A stretch of DNA of 64,000 bases, taken from positions 6,448,001-6,512,000 of the forward strand of contig OZ005695.1 of assembly GCA_963930775.1 (NCBI GenBank). Direction: 5' to 3'. Shown here piece by piece: positions 34,601 to 42,164 of this stretch (position 1 is its first letter; every line of letters starts with the position of its first letter). Source of the stretch: Cliona cf. orientalis. Its lineage: Eukaryota > Porifera > Demospongiae > Clionaida > Clionaidae. The notes under the pieces were generated by a model. The model searched no databases and was not told the origin of the DNA. It worked only from the letters and a program-made list of their open reading frames with translations. The translations under genes and the position numbers were made by a program.

Positions 34601-35560
34601 TCTTGGCTATTAAATTCCACCTACAGTGAGGGGTGTTGCCTACAGATCTGTTTGTCTGTGCATGTGCAGACATTAATTTTTATTTTGAAGTGGCAATAGG
34701 AGTTTCAAGCTTAAACAACACTGATATTATACATACTTGTTAAATATAATTATTATTGGAGTACTTATTGAATTATTAGGTTCAGGAAAAGCTGGGAAGA
34801 GATGTGAATACCAAGGCTGTCATTGCTTGCTTCCTTATTCAAGAAGGTGCTAGCATAGAGCCAAGGAACATCCTGGGACAGACACCTCTGGAAGGTTGCA
34901 CAGACCCAGTACTTGCAACAGTAATAGCTACCTTTGCAGAAGAGAATGCTGGGCAAGTTTGATCACTAACCTATACAGACAGTCGCAGTCAATGTTAAAT
35001 TTTACAATATGAGCAAGAGATTTAGATTATACAATATTATAACTAGAAGAAGTGTGGTAAAAAAGATGGTTATGTGTACACTGTATGATCATTACTATTA
35101 TGGCTTTCATATAAATAGATATGGTACTTTCCATGGAAGTTTACGCAACAGTAGTACTATCAACCCTCCTGTAAAGTCAAGTCCTACACCCAGGTGAGTT
35201 TGTTGATGCGACACACATTATATAATTTTTCTAAATTTTTGTGAATAGGAAAATGAACCCCAACAAAGTGGATCAGTCTGCTTCAATCTCGGATGGTGGT
35301 GGTGACGAGGATATTGTTAATGTAACACCTATAAGATTGTGTGAACTTTGTGATGAAGAACCAATAAGTGTAAAGTTCCTACCTTGTGGGCATGCAGTGT
35401 TTTGTAAATTGTGTGCAATACGAGCAGTCAAGTGTTTAGAGTGCAAGGTAAGCCACTCTACGGCTAACTTAACAAAGCTATGATAATTATGTCTGTATAT
35501 ATCATTCAGAAACCGATAACTGAAAAGAAGAACATTGAATTTACCCAGAATGGTACATAA
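13696..35560 (+). CDS. Mind bomb-like E3 ubiquitin ligase, paralog 2 (single RING)
   Basis: Exons: 13696-13924, 14489-14660, 17478-17575, 17630-17673, 18101-18172, about 18214-18285, 18667-18797, 18871-18981, 20210-20323, 20391-20517, 20580-20716, 21230-21337, 21403-21455, 21588-21747, 21800-21951, 26626-26755, 33739-33978, 34038-34121, 34780-34952, 35119-35193, 35249-35447, 35510-35560, giving about 909 residues. Order: MIB/HERC2 (aa 1-76, [16 protein letters not shown]), ZZ zinc finger (77-133, CHGC, CTRC, CSSC, HxxxH), a divergent second MIB/HERC2 (134-227), MIB repeat 1 (HGGWNDRM), a degenerate repeat 2 without the HGxW core, ankyrin repeats (389-800), one complete C3HC4 RING (CELC, PCGH, CKLC, CLEC) and a short tail. 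It is a tandem paralog of the first gene, with matching exon lengths. Oddities: the 18172/18214 junction does not keep frame, one intron has a GC donor, and two retrotransposons occupy introns. Confidence 0.87.
14489..14660 (+). other. ZZ-type zinc-finger exon of MIB-like paralog 2
   Basis: The exon encodes [19 protein letters not shown] and then the [16 protein letters not shown] and HILDHRF blocks. The C-x2-C, C-x2-C, C-x2-C, H-x3-H ligand set is complete. In MIB proteins this finger sits between the two MIB/HERC2 domains, exactly as here. Confidence 0.9.
15070..15693. repeat. MITE with TACCGTATCCTCCCGAAAAT termini, opposite orientation
   Basis: Left end taccgtatcctcccg, right end cgggaggatatggta (one change). 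It holds the same gggggcttattttcg blocks and a cgcgcgcg/acgtacgt tract as 10887-11424, in inverted order. It lies in the intron after the ZZ exon. Confidence 0.8.
16173..17366 (+). repeat. Dispersed repeat family A, copy 2, split by an insertion
   Basis: The left part (16173-16377, accccgcgcgcatgcgc start) and the right part (17345-17366, atatgtgctctacagagctc) are the two halves of a family A element separated by the 967-bp element at 16378-17344. Confidence 0.7.
16378..17344. mobile_element. Foldback/MITE-like element nested in repeat A, with 7-8 bp target duplication
   Basis: Begins acggtggccctggaggtcac and ends in the near inverse, with inverted arms of about 140 bp. The flanks are atatgtgt on the left and atatgtgc on the right, matching at 7 of 8 bases. 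The right arm has an internal duplication of a roughly 60-bp unit with the core gagactgaactgtacgga (17163-17250). No transposase was seen. Confidence 0.7.
17684..18051. repeat. MITE with TTAAAGGTGCTCTGAAA termini
   Basis: ttaaaggtgctctgaaa at the left is matched by tttcagagcacctttaa at the right. The terminal TTA could be a 3-bp target duplication, as in Harbinger-type elements. It starts 11 bp after the donor of exon 4 of the second MIB-like gene. Confidence 0.75.
19623..20006. repeat. MITE with TACCGTATTCGCTC termini
   Basis: The right end reads gagtgaatacggta, the inverse of the left end with one change. The interior has repeated ctctcgaatagtcgcc words. It lies in the intron between the two MIB repeats of the second MIB-like gene. 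Confidence 0.75.
22132..22333 (-). repeat. 3' LTR of the first gypsy element
   Basis: 202 bp, TGTACTGG...CCACTACA on the plus strand, identical by eye to 26220-26421. Confidence 0.95.
22343..24634 (-). pseudogene. gypsy pol: C-terminal RT, RNase H and integrase, after an in-frame stop
   Basis: The frame continues directly from the Gag/protease/RT segment after one TAA (24635-24637); the next available ATG is at 24529. Visible are the RT catalytic box LVDDVLV, the RNase H start [13 protein letters not shown], an HHCC zinc-binding region ([15 protein letters not shown]), and integrase DDE positions ([25 protein letters not shown]), followed by a GPY/F-like C-terminus. The domain order RT-RNase H-integrase is that of Ty3/gypsy. 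The single stop is the only break seen in this half. Confidence 0.9.
24635..26185 (-). pseudogene. gypsy gag-protease-RT segment ending in a premature stop; protease aspartate replaced
   Basis: The ORF starts [18 protein letters not shown] with a Gag capsid-like region (about aa 1-180). Two cysteine-rich knuckles follow (CSRCG... and [14 protein letters not shown], the second a clean CCHC), then the protease region and the start of RT ending at SGYWQIE. Where gypsy proteases have an Asp-Thr/Ser-Gly catalytic triad, this copy reads VGTGADVTV, with Gly at the aspartate position. Together with the premature TAA this makes the copy non-autonomous, although its LTRs look brand new. Confidence 0.85.
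26197..26219 (-). other. Primer-binding site of the first gypsy element (tRNA-Leu-like)
   Basis: On the minus strand TGGTGTCAGAGCCGGGAT starts at the base after the LTR. It is complementary to a tRNA 3' end reading CTCTGACACCA, the pattern of tRNA-Leu acceptor stems. Confidence 0.7.
26220..26421 (-). repeat. 5' LTR of the first gypsy element
   Basis: 202 bp, identical by eye to 22132-22333. On the element strand it starts TGTAGTGG and ends CCAGTACA. Confidence 0.95.
27356..27551 (-). repeat. 3' LTR of the second gypsy element
   Basis: Starts TGTGAAAGACC and ends GTTCATTACA on the plus strand. A G-rich tract (GGGCGGGGACA on the minus strand) just inside it is a likely polypurine tract. Confidence 0.85.
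27581..28693 (-). pseudogene. gypsy integrase fragments of the second element
   Basis: Fragments at 28127-28693 and 27581-27910 are separated by stops. The first has a zinc-binding remnant ([10 protein letters not shown]), the DDE positions in [19 protein letters not shown] and VERFHRTL. The second is the C-terminal region with PFHGPFRI, a GPY/F-type module. Several stops make it inactive. Confidence 0.85.
28712..30679 (-). pseudogene. gypsy reverse transcriptase/RNase H fragments of the second element
   Basis: Three open pieces (30020-30679, 29453-29971, 28712-29152) cover the RT palm and RNase H. They carry [29 protein letters not shown] and the catalytic YLDDIIVTG. The pieces are collinear and at 30020-30022 share a frame across a TGA, consistent with CpG decay of an arginine codon. 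The RNase H portion is the most eroded. Confidence 0.85.
30741..32865 (-). pseudogene. gypsy gag and protease fragments of the second element
   Basis: The N-terminal piece (32521-32865) is a heptad-rich coiled coil ([20 protein letters not shown]); further Gag pieces follow after stops. The segment 31111-31728 has a CCHC knuckle ([14 protein letters not shown]) and a protease with an intact-looking active-site word ([11 protein letters not shown]). The piece 30741-31103 continues the protease and linker ([12 protein letters not shown]). A coiled-coil Gag start is unlike the first element, so the two are different gypsy lineages. Confidence 0.8.
33022..33208 (-). repeat. 5' LTR of the second gypsy element
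   Basis: Matches 27356-27551 with a 9-bp deletion. Its plus-strand start reads TATAAAAAACC instead of TGTGAAAGACC. Just outside, ATCCCGGAATACAAGCCCCCA (32999-33019, quoted as atcccggaat then acaagccccca) resembles a tRNA-Pro 3' end and is the likely primer-binding site. Confidence 0.85.
34130..34660. other. GC-rich insert of unknown nature in a MIB-like intron
   Basis: A block of clearly higher GC than its surroundings, with gccggc/ggccgg words and a ctagctagc tract, in the intron 34122-34779. The words gagtggagcgaga and gagtggagcgaag near 34460 and 34590 hint at a repeat. No gene was recognised. Confidence 0.4.
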
Positions 35561-36367
35561 ACTCTACCTACAGTTTGATGCTTGACAGTGGTGTGCAAAA
35601 CAACTTATGAATTATGATAATCTGAGAAGTAATAATATTATTGTTCACTCTTGATGTTAATCACAGTTTATTCTTTTAATCTGGCAAAGAATGTTCTGAA
35701 TAGTAATGTGGTTAACTGTGCTTGTTGTGGTATGAATGTTACTAATTTGTTTGTATCATTACCATAATTGGTTGACATCCTGCCTTTGTGTATTATTCTA
35801 TGATGACTTATTAATGCTAACAGCATGGTCACAGGTCTAGATCTGGGATTTATAATAATTATTATTATTATTATCTTCATAGCTGCATAGATTTTAAAAC
35901 GTCAGAATGATCATGACTACATGGTTGCAGGACTTAGTAGTGACAACAAAGAATGATAAATTAGCACTTTTATGGTAATTACCACATGCATCTTGGATTT
36001 TCTATGTTTGGGAGTATACAGGCCTTGGGGACAAAGCCATACCAGTATTATAACCAATGTAAGGTAATATTATTATTATCATTATTATTATTATTATTAT
36101 TACGGTATAAGATTATTATAGCCCTTGGCCTTTATAATATTATTGTCCCTAGGTTAACTCTGAATCCACCATAGTACACTCTGAGTGTGTCTACATGTGA
36201 CATGCATGGACCAGGAAGCAGCTGTGAAGCCATAGCAATATATTAATAGATTGTATTGGCTTCAAATATTTGCTGAGTGTATCACTATTCATTACCCTTC
36301 CTTATATGGGCCATGTCAGTAGCCATCCATTCAAGAAGAGCCTGCTGGTAGGTAAAAAACTAGCTGT
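35561..36367. other. Intergenic region between MIB-like paralog 2 and the vanin-like gene
   Basis: AT-rich, with a TTA/ATT microsatellite near 35851-35878 and another at 36067-36103. No AATAAA was confidently placed for the upstream gene and no TATA box is obvious for the downstream one. Confidence 0.5.
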
Positions 36368-37828
36368 ATGACAATGGCATTCTACAGAGCAAGAACTGAA
36401 AGTGTGGTTCTATTTACACTTATTAAACTATGCTTATCACTAAGTGCCACATACAAGGCTGCAGTTGTGGAATTCTATCCGGATCAATTTCATTTGTCCA
36501 ACGTGAGGATACAGAACAACCTGAAAGGATTTGAGCTAGCCCTGGATGCTCTTTCCAAGGCTGGTGGGGCCAATATTGTGGTATTTCCTGAAGATGCAAT
36601 ATTGGGAGAAGCCTTCTTTTCTCGGGAGGAAATAGCACCATATCTTGAAGCCATTCCAGAGGTGACTACAAAGTTAAGCCGTGTCAATCCTTGCTCTGAC
36701 TCCTCCTTTGGAGATCGACCCATTTTACAGAAACTTAGCTGTCTGGCTAAGAAATACAGTGTTGTGTTAGTGGCAAATATGGGAGACATTCAACCATGCA
36801 CATCTGAGAAATGTCCAAAGGATCAGAAGTTTTACTTCAATACCAATGTTGTGTTTGAAACAGATGGTACCCTGATAGCAAAGTACCATAAAGTGAATCT
36901 GTATGCTGGTGAAACAAACATCTTTAATTCTGGAGTGTATTCTAACAACACATGCATATCATTTGAAACCTCATTTGGTGTAACATTTGGAACATTTACA
37001 TGCTACGATCTTCTATTTCAAGAGCCTGCTAATTGCCTACTAGGCAAAAATGTACAAAATTATGTTCTACCTACAGCATGGGGGAGTTCCTATCCATTTT
37101 ATATGTCAATTACTGTCCAACAAGGGTGGTCAAGGAAACATGGTGTGAACTTTCTAGCTGCAAATCAACATTTTAAGATGACATACAGCACAGGGAGTGG
37201 TATCTATTCAAATGGAGTGGCAAGGCATTACATAATCAGCGGTGAGAGCTGGCCTGCTGCCACAGGTCAAGTCTTAATTGCTACTCTTCCAGAAGATCCA
37301 CATGGATTGTTAGCCAACACCACACAAGTTGGCAACAGATCTAATGAAGCCAATATAAATGCTAAAACAAACACATACTTAAACTTTACACTCCTACAGG
37401 GTCAAGAAGGAACTGTTAAAACAAAATATCGCAATCCCAACTCAAACTGGGATTTGGGATGCACTATAGAGTATAGTATGAAATCCATGCCTAAAAAGGA
37501 GCAATATGCCCTTGGAGCCTATCTTGGAAAGAGTGTTGATGACAGTAATTTCCAGTTTGCTGTGTGTACTTTGGTCAAGTGTTCTTTATCAGGCAATTGT
37601 GGAAAACCTGAGGATGGTTATGAAGCCACTACTATTTTTGATCGAGTTTCCCTAAGTGCAAGAGTACCAGATGGTAGTGATGTGTATGCCACAGCTTTAG
37701 GAAGCCAACTTGGCTTACTAAATCCCACTCTTATCGATGTAGGAACCAGTAGCATGTCCATCAGTGGCAACAGTCAACCACTTTTGGCTATTAGCCTATG
37801 GACAAGGGTATATTATAATACTGACTGA
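36368..37828 (+). CDS. Secreted vanin/biotinidase-like amidase (nitrilase superfamily), intronless
   Basis: Vanins hydrolyse pantetheine to pantothenate and cysteamine; biotinidase, from the same family, releases biotin from biocytin. This 486-residue frame, close to the usual family length of about 500, begins with a signal peptide (aa 1-29, VVLFTLIKLCLSLSA). The nitrilase Glu-Lys-Cys triad is visible as E75 (VVFPEDAI), K175 (KYHKVNLY) and C212 (FGTFTCYDLLF). Several potential N-glycosylation sites and the vanin-type C-terminal half follow. There is no hydrophobic tail for a GPI anchor, so it is probably secreted. A second ATG two codons downstream (36374) could also start translation. It is intronless while most neighbours are split. 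An AATAAA lies at about 38120. The exact substrate cannot be told from sequence. Confidence 0.88.
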   Translation: MTMAFYRARTESVVLFTLIKLCLSLSATYKAAVVEFYPDQFHLSNVRIQNNLKGFELALDALSKAGGANIVVFPEDAILGEAFFSREEIAPYLEAIPEVTTKLSRVNPCSDSSFGDRPILQKLSCLAKKYSVVLVANMGDIQPCTSEKCPKDQKFYFNTNVVFETDGTLIAKYHKVNLYAGETNIFNSGVYSNNTCISFETSFGVTFGTFTCYDLLFQEPANCLLGKNVQNYVLPTAWGSSYPFYMSITVQQGWSRKHGVNFLAANQHFKMTYSTGSGIYSNGVARHYIISGESWPAATGQVLIATLPEDPHGLLANTTQVGNRSNEANINAKTNTYLNFTLLQGQEGTVKTKYRNPNSNWDLGCTIEYSMKSMPKKEQYALGAYLGKSVDDSNFQFAVCTLVKCSLSGNCGKPEDGYEATTIFDRVSLSARVPDGSDVYATALGSQLGLLNPTLIDVGTSSMSISGNSQPLLAISLWTRVYYNTD

Positions 37829-39098
37829 TATTATTGTGAATGCAGCCAGTCTGTTTTTGCATTTAAATGTATCTTCAAATGGGGTATAACTTCACTTAAT
37901 TTTGGTATTAGCAGAATTTCAATTATTAATGTTTAATGTATTATACTTAGGAAAAGTAAAATTTGTCAAATTTGAAACCTATATAATTTATTATGTACAT
38001 TGTATCAAGCTTTCATTACAGCTTTGAAATGTTATGCTGTAAACTTTGGAACTCATGCTGAGGGCCAGGGGTGGTGATATAAAATTATAGATAACACAAT
38101 CATGAATGCTGTGCGACTATAATAAATGGATAATTTAAAGGTGATATCTGTGGGCGGCTGTCAGTGTCATGATCATCCAGATAGAGCATGGAGAGTTAAG
38201 TAAGAACATTGTATGAAGTTTAGTACGATCATAATATTATTACACCAAGAAAATATACAGTGTCACGTACTGATACATACATACCATTACTTATAGATCA
38301 CTTCAGATCATAAAATTTTCCAGGTTGAGCTATATACATGCAGAAGCCAGCAGGAGTATTATTATAGAGTAGGGATGACAGTCACTGCAGTAGATTCTTA
38401 TGAACATTAGGTCATGGCATAACCTTGTAACATTATAGTGGTACATCAATAATATTGAAAGAGCCTCAAAGTGATATTCGAGAAAATGTTTCCAGCTACA
38501 GAAGCTAGCTAATTTAAAAGATGATGTTATCTAATTGTTATGGATGACACAAAAATTTATAGCAAATTTAACAGTCAAAGTGACCTTATATTATGGTATG
38601 TAGTTAAACCATTTCCTTGTTATAACTCAAAGATACTGAAAATTTAAATACAATTAATGCATGGTAATTCACTAAAGTAGAAGTAGGTTATGATCTGAAG
38701 TGATCTCAGAATAATAATTATTTCCTTATTTTAATTAGCTACATAGTACCCTTCTCTGGCTGACACCAAGCAATCCTCTTCTATTAAGAACAAGAAAATT
38801 ATAGACTATTGTAAAAACATTTTCTTGTAACATAATCTTACATCAATTATGGTGAAAATGTCTTAGATATAGATATTAATGAGGTGTGAAGAACAATTGA
38901 TCAGGGCCAGGGTAGACATATATCTCGGGATATACATAGTATATGACTATTTCTATTATAATTATTATGCTTGCAAGCTCCAGTTCGTTTGCTATAAAAG
39001 AAGGGGGCAGAAGGAGTGTAGTATGCACAGACCTATCAGCTGGAGAGCAAACGTAAAGATCATCAAGCAAACACTTAGTCTAACTATAGCTCATCAAA
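37829..39098. other. Intergenic region with putative poly(A) signal
   Basis: AT-rich. An AATAAA near 38120 could end the vanin-like transcript. The imperfect inverted words cttcagatcataa and ttatgatctgaagtga (about 38302 and 38687) may mark a small foldback. No coding sequence was recognised. Confidence 0.45.
38993..38999 (+). promoter_or_regulatory. TATA box of the small secreted-protein gene
   Basis: TATAAAA about 100 bp upstream of the ATG at 39099, a distance that fits a core promoter plus a short 5' UTR. Confidence 0.6.
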
Positions 39099-40246
39099 AT
39101 GGAAGGAAATCGAGCTGCAGTTCTTCTTGTAGTACTGATCATTGTTGGCACAGTGTTCACACAATGTTGTGCAGCTCCTTCTGATTACCAACAACTCATG
39201 ATCGGCGCGCAGAAAATGTATGATGCTGAACATGGAGCAAAAATGATTCAAGGTATCTCTGATTAGGGTTGGGTAAATTATTATGCCAGCATAATTTTGA
39301 GCATAATCATTATAGGTATGTGTAAGCATTTGAGAATTATGCTAGCATTATAGGCATCTACTGGCATAATTTTGAGACTTTTAGGGTACACAATTGCAGG
39401 TATATTATACGGGTATATAATGCTGTTCAACATAATTAAATTTATCACAACACCTGGACTACACAATATATTGTGGACTGGTAAAGGGTTAATTAATCAG
39501 CTGGTGCCCATGCACTTCCAAATCGATATCCGAGCACATGTAAAACTAAATAGCTACACTTGATAGTATAACCAAGTTTCCTTAGTACATGTATGTCTCA
39601 TATTTATTAATTAATATCAGTTTAACTTGAGCATAATAGGTAGCTAATGTATTGGGAATTATAGGTACACTTCTTGAGCATTATTAGGGATTTTTTGAGC
39701 ATTTGAGAGTAGCATTATAGGCCAAAAAATTAGCATAATTTACCTACCCCTATCTCTGATGCAGAAGATAACTTGAGTGACACTTTCCTTACTACGATGG
39801 ATCAACTGTATGAACAAGTTGCCAAAGAGCTTGACAACCCACAAGAAGTAGAGAATGCCAGACATGGTGTTATGCACGCACAAGCAAATGAGGAGATGGA
39901 TATGGAGCTGAAACAAATGATGCGTACCAAAATGCAGGAAATGTATGATGGAGCAATGAATGGAGACATCAACGACTTTATCAACAATCAGAAACAACCT
40001 CAGGGGTACAATCATGATGGAGCTGGAATGGAGAAACTTGTGGACTACTTTCTATCAAAGAAAAATGGAGAAATTATGACCAGTGTAAATTCAATCAGTG
40101 ACCTAACTACCATAACAGCAGAATCGGAAATTGAAGCCCATATCATGAGTAATGGATACAGATATCTTCTTATTAATTTTATAAGTTTGACAGAGCAAAC
40201 AGGTGTTACCCTGATTGGCCTTCTTCACAAAATGATAATGTGGTAG
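39099..40246 (+). CDS. Small secreted helical protein, family unknown
   Basis: Two exons, 39099-39252 and 39765-40246, join in phase 1 to give 211 residues. The first 26 residues are a signal peptide (AAVLLVVLIIVGTVF core, cleavage after CCAA). The mature part is rich in Met, Gln, Glu and Lys and probably mostly helical (EEMDMELKQMMRTKMQEMYD); only the signal end has cysteines. I do not recognise the family. A TATA box lies at 38993 and an AATAAA at 40378, so the transcription unit is well bounded. The intron is almost entirely a hAT-type MITE. A secreted factor or structural peptide is possible, but no function can be assigned. Confidence 0.8.
39264..39752. mobile_element. hAT-type MITE with perfect 8-bp target duplication
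   Basis: Starts TAGGGTTGGGTAAATTATGC and ends with the inverse (gcataatttacctacccta-type). It is flanked by TCTCTGAT on both sides (39256-39263 and 39753-39760). The TAGGG start and 8-bp duplication fit the hAT superfamily. It lies in the intron of the small secreted-protein gene; a second copy is at 45264-45676. Confidence 0.85.
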
Positions 40247-40377
40247 AGTTACACAGGATGTGTGGTTGATACACACACACCCCCTAATTTGTGTTAGAGT
40301 ATTTAAGTGATTGTATTTCCTGTTTGGTTCAGTTCTGTCAGTTGTCAGTCCTCATTGTATGTTCAGGTCTCTGTTTT

Positions 40378-40383
40378 AATAAA
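40378..40383 (+). terminator. Poly(A) signal AATAAA
   Basis: Canonical hexamer 132 bp after the stop codon of the small secreted-protein gene. Confidence 0.6.
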
Positions 40384-40477
40384 AAGTTATTCCCCCCCCT
40401 CTCTCTGTGACTGAGTACTAGCCAGGCTAGGTAGGCTCACCACTTGTGGGTACATTAGGTAGCTAGCTAGTTAGCAG

Positions 40478-41092
40478 CCTCTTTGTGGTAACGACACCAC
40501 AGATAACAAATGTCTTGACCGTCTCAATCCAAACAGTCCAGTTTTCTGCCAATTGGACTATTGTGAGGGCTTTACCGTCTACACTTACTGGCTATGGTAT
40601 GGTCGCCAAGAAAAATGCATTGACATAATATTTGACGATGGACACGGTGATGACTGGGAACGTATCTCCGTTTATGTGAATAGAAACAGCGGGCAAGTGG
40701 CCAAGGTTGTCTTTCATCAGCATGATGGACACTACACGAGACGTCGTGGTACGTATGATACTGAAGGAGACAGACCAATCGTGTATATCGGGAAAATAGC
40801 ACATGCATGGCTCTTACCATGCTCACTGTGATGGACACTGTACCTTCACAGATGATTCTTTACTCAAGGTTGCCTTGGTTCAGTCAACTATTGCCAAGGT
40901 GGTTGTGCCTACTGGGACGACTTTAGAAACCCTGGACAGGAGCTAAGGAATGCCCGAATCTATCCCCTGAGGAAGGGTCAGACCGTTGATGGCATTAAAT
41001 GTCCCAACAGGGCAGTATGTGGCATAGGTACATGTGAGGGAGTTGGTCATCGTGCTCCTGCATCAGCTGGATGCTGGAAGAATGAGCCTTAA
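40478..41092 (+). pseudogene. Vps62/DUF946-like gene remnant with two compensating frameshifts
   Basis: The sequence resembles the Vps62 (DUF946) family by the run GHGDDWERISVYVN, VVFHQHDGHYTRR and RPIVYIGKIAH, followed by a cysteine-rich C-terminus (GCLGSVNYCQGGCAYWDDF). The frame breaks at about 40806 (gcatgcat, a likely 4-nt GCAT duplication) and returns near 40865, where one base appears missing. Between them about 60 nt are read in the +1 frame (YHAHCDGHCTFTDD), and the original frame has a TGA at 40829. The 5' end looks like a splice acceptor (ttagcag at 40471-40477) with no upstream exon found. It is either a recent pseudogene or a locus with assembly errors. The family call rests on motifs remembered, not searched. 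Confidence 0.6.
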
Positions 41093-41660
41093 CTGGTAGC
41101 TACAAACTGAACTTTGATACCTTTTAATTTTTTTGCTGAAACTATAGGTCTAGGATTAGGAACATTATAATTTTAAATTGTTAGAGTTGGCTTTGATTTG
41201 TAATATTAAACTGCACATCATGAGTAGCTGCTTCAACATTCACAAGTGGGAATCTCTTATGCTCCCCACATTCTAAATAATTCATACCTGGGAGTAGCTC
41301 TGAGTCATTTAATACCAGCTATTACATATTATGTGCATATTTACCTATAGAGAATTGACTCTGATTGGCTGGAACTGCATGGAAACGTAAGTTATAACCA
41401 CATAGCTACTATAGTATACATGCACAAAGAACCATTAGCTATGGTGAGCAAAAGTGAACCCCACACAAGTGATGTCAATCGAGATTATGTAGCTACATGT
41501 AGAGTTTATTGCAACATCATGCAGTACATCCTTAACACAAAAAGAAAAAAAATTGTGACAAATAACTAACAATGGTATAATAAGGATTGGCATGTATGCA
41601 CTATAATAAAGTCAATTAGCTATAGACAGTGTTCTCATTAAGTAAGGTAATGCTTATTAG
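41093..41660. other. Convergent intergenic region
   Basis: Lies between the Vps62-like remnant (+) and the Tlde1-like gene (-). TTTATT near 41512 is an AATAAA on the minus strand, about 145 bp past the stop of the minus-strand gene. Nothing else recognised. Confidence 0.5.
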
Positions 41661-42164
41661 CTAAGCAACAACTTGTAAATCAGTGTGATACCTTCGCTGA
41701 CCCCTGAGGGTATTTATCCCACCAAGACATCGACCGAAGGTACAGATACGACATTCAGTGACATCAAATGACCTGGATGGAAAGCGTTGGACAACATCCT
41801 TGATCTTATTAAAGCAACTTCTGTCAGTCACTGTAATACACCCAAGGCTAATAGTTCCTGGATGAAGTCCAAAGCCACCTCTGCAACCAATTTCCGATAC
41901 CTTAGTGTAATAATCCCAGTAACCACCTGCTGATCTTCTGGGATAAAGATTGAACCAGGGGGTCCTCCTGGCACTGCCATGAAGGTAGAATATTCCAATT
42001 CTGTAATATCCAATAGGCAGTTTTCCACCCTGTACTTGACCGATAGTATTGCAGGTGACTCCCCTGCAAGATATTCTGTTAGAACTCTGGTCATAAGTGC
42101 AGGATGCTGATTCAGCAACTATAACAGTAAAGGCCAGCAAGGATGCCAGTACAACGGTCTTCAT
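41661..42164 (-). CDS. Secreted Tlde1/DUF2778-like (L,D-transpeptidase-fold) protein
   Basis: 167 residues in one exon, starting at the ATG that opens a clear signal peptide (MKTVVLASLLAFTVIVAESA); an upstream in-frame ATG at 42290 is less likely. The core has the pattern of Tlde1/DUF2778 proteins: LPIGYYRIG, FNLYPRRSAGG, then RGGFGLHPGTISLGCITV, where H101, S107 and C109 match the His...Ser-x-Gly-Cys signature of L,D-transpeptidase-type cysteine enzymes acting on peptidoglycan. Extra cysteines before and after the core (C22, C33, C38, C117, C138, C141, C146) would suit a secreted, disulfide-bonded protein. In bacteria the family contains antibacterial effectors. A secreted animal version suggests a role against bacteria, but that is inference. 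A minus-strand AATAAA lies at about 41512. Confidence 0.65.
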   Translation of the reverse strand: MKTVVLASLLAFTVIVAESASCTYDQSSNRISCRGVTCNTIGQVQGGKLPIGYYRIGIFYLHGSARRTPWFNLYPRRSAGGYWDYYTKVSEIGCRGGFGLHPGTISLGCITVTDRSCFNKIKDVVQRFPSRSFDVTECRICTFGRCLGGINTLRGQRRYHTDLQVVA

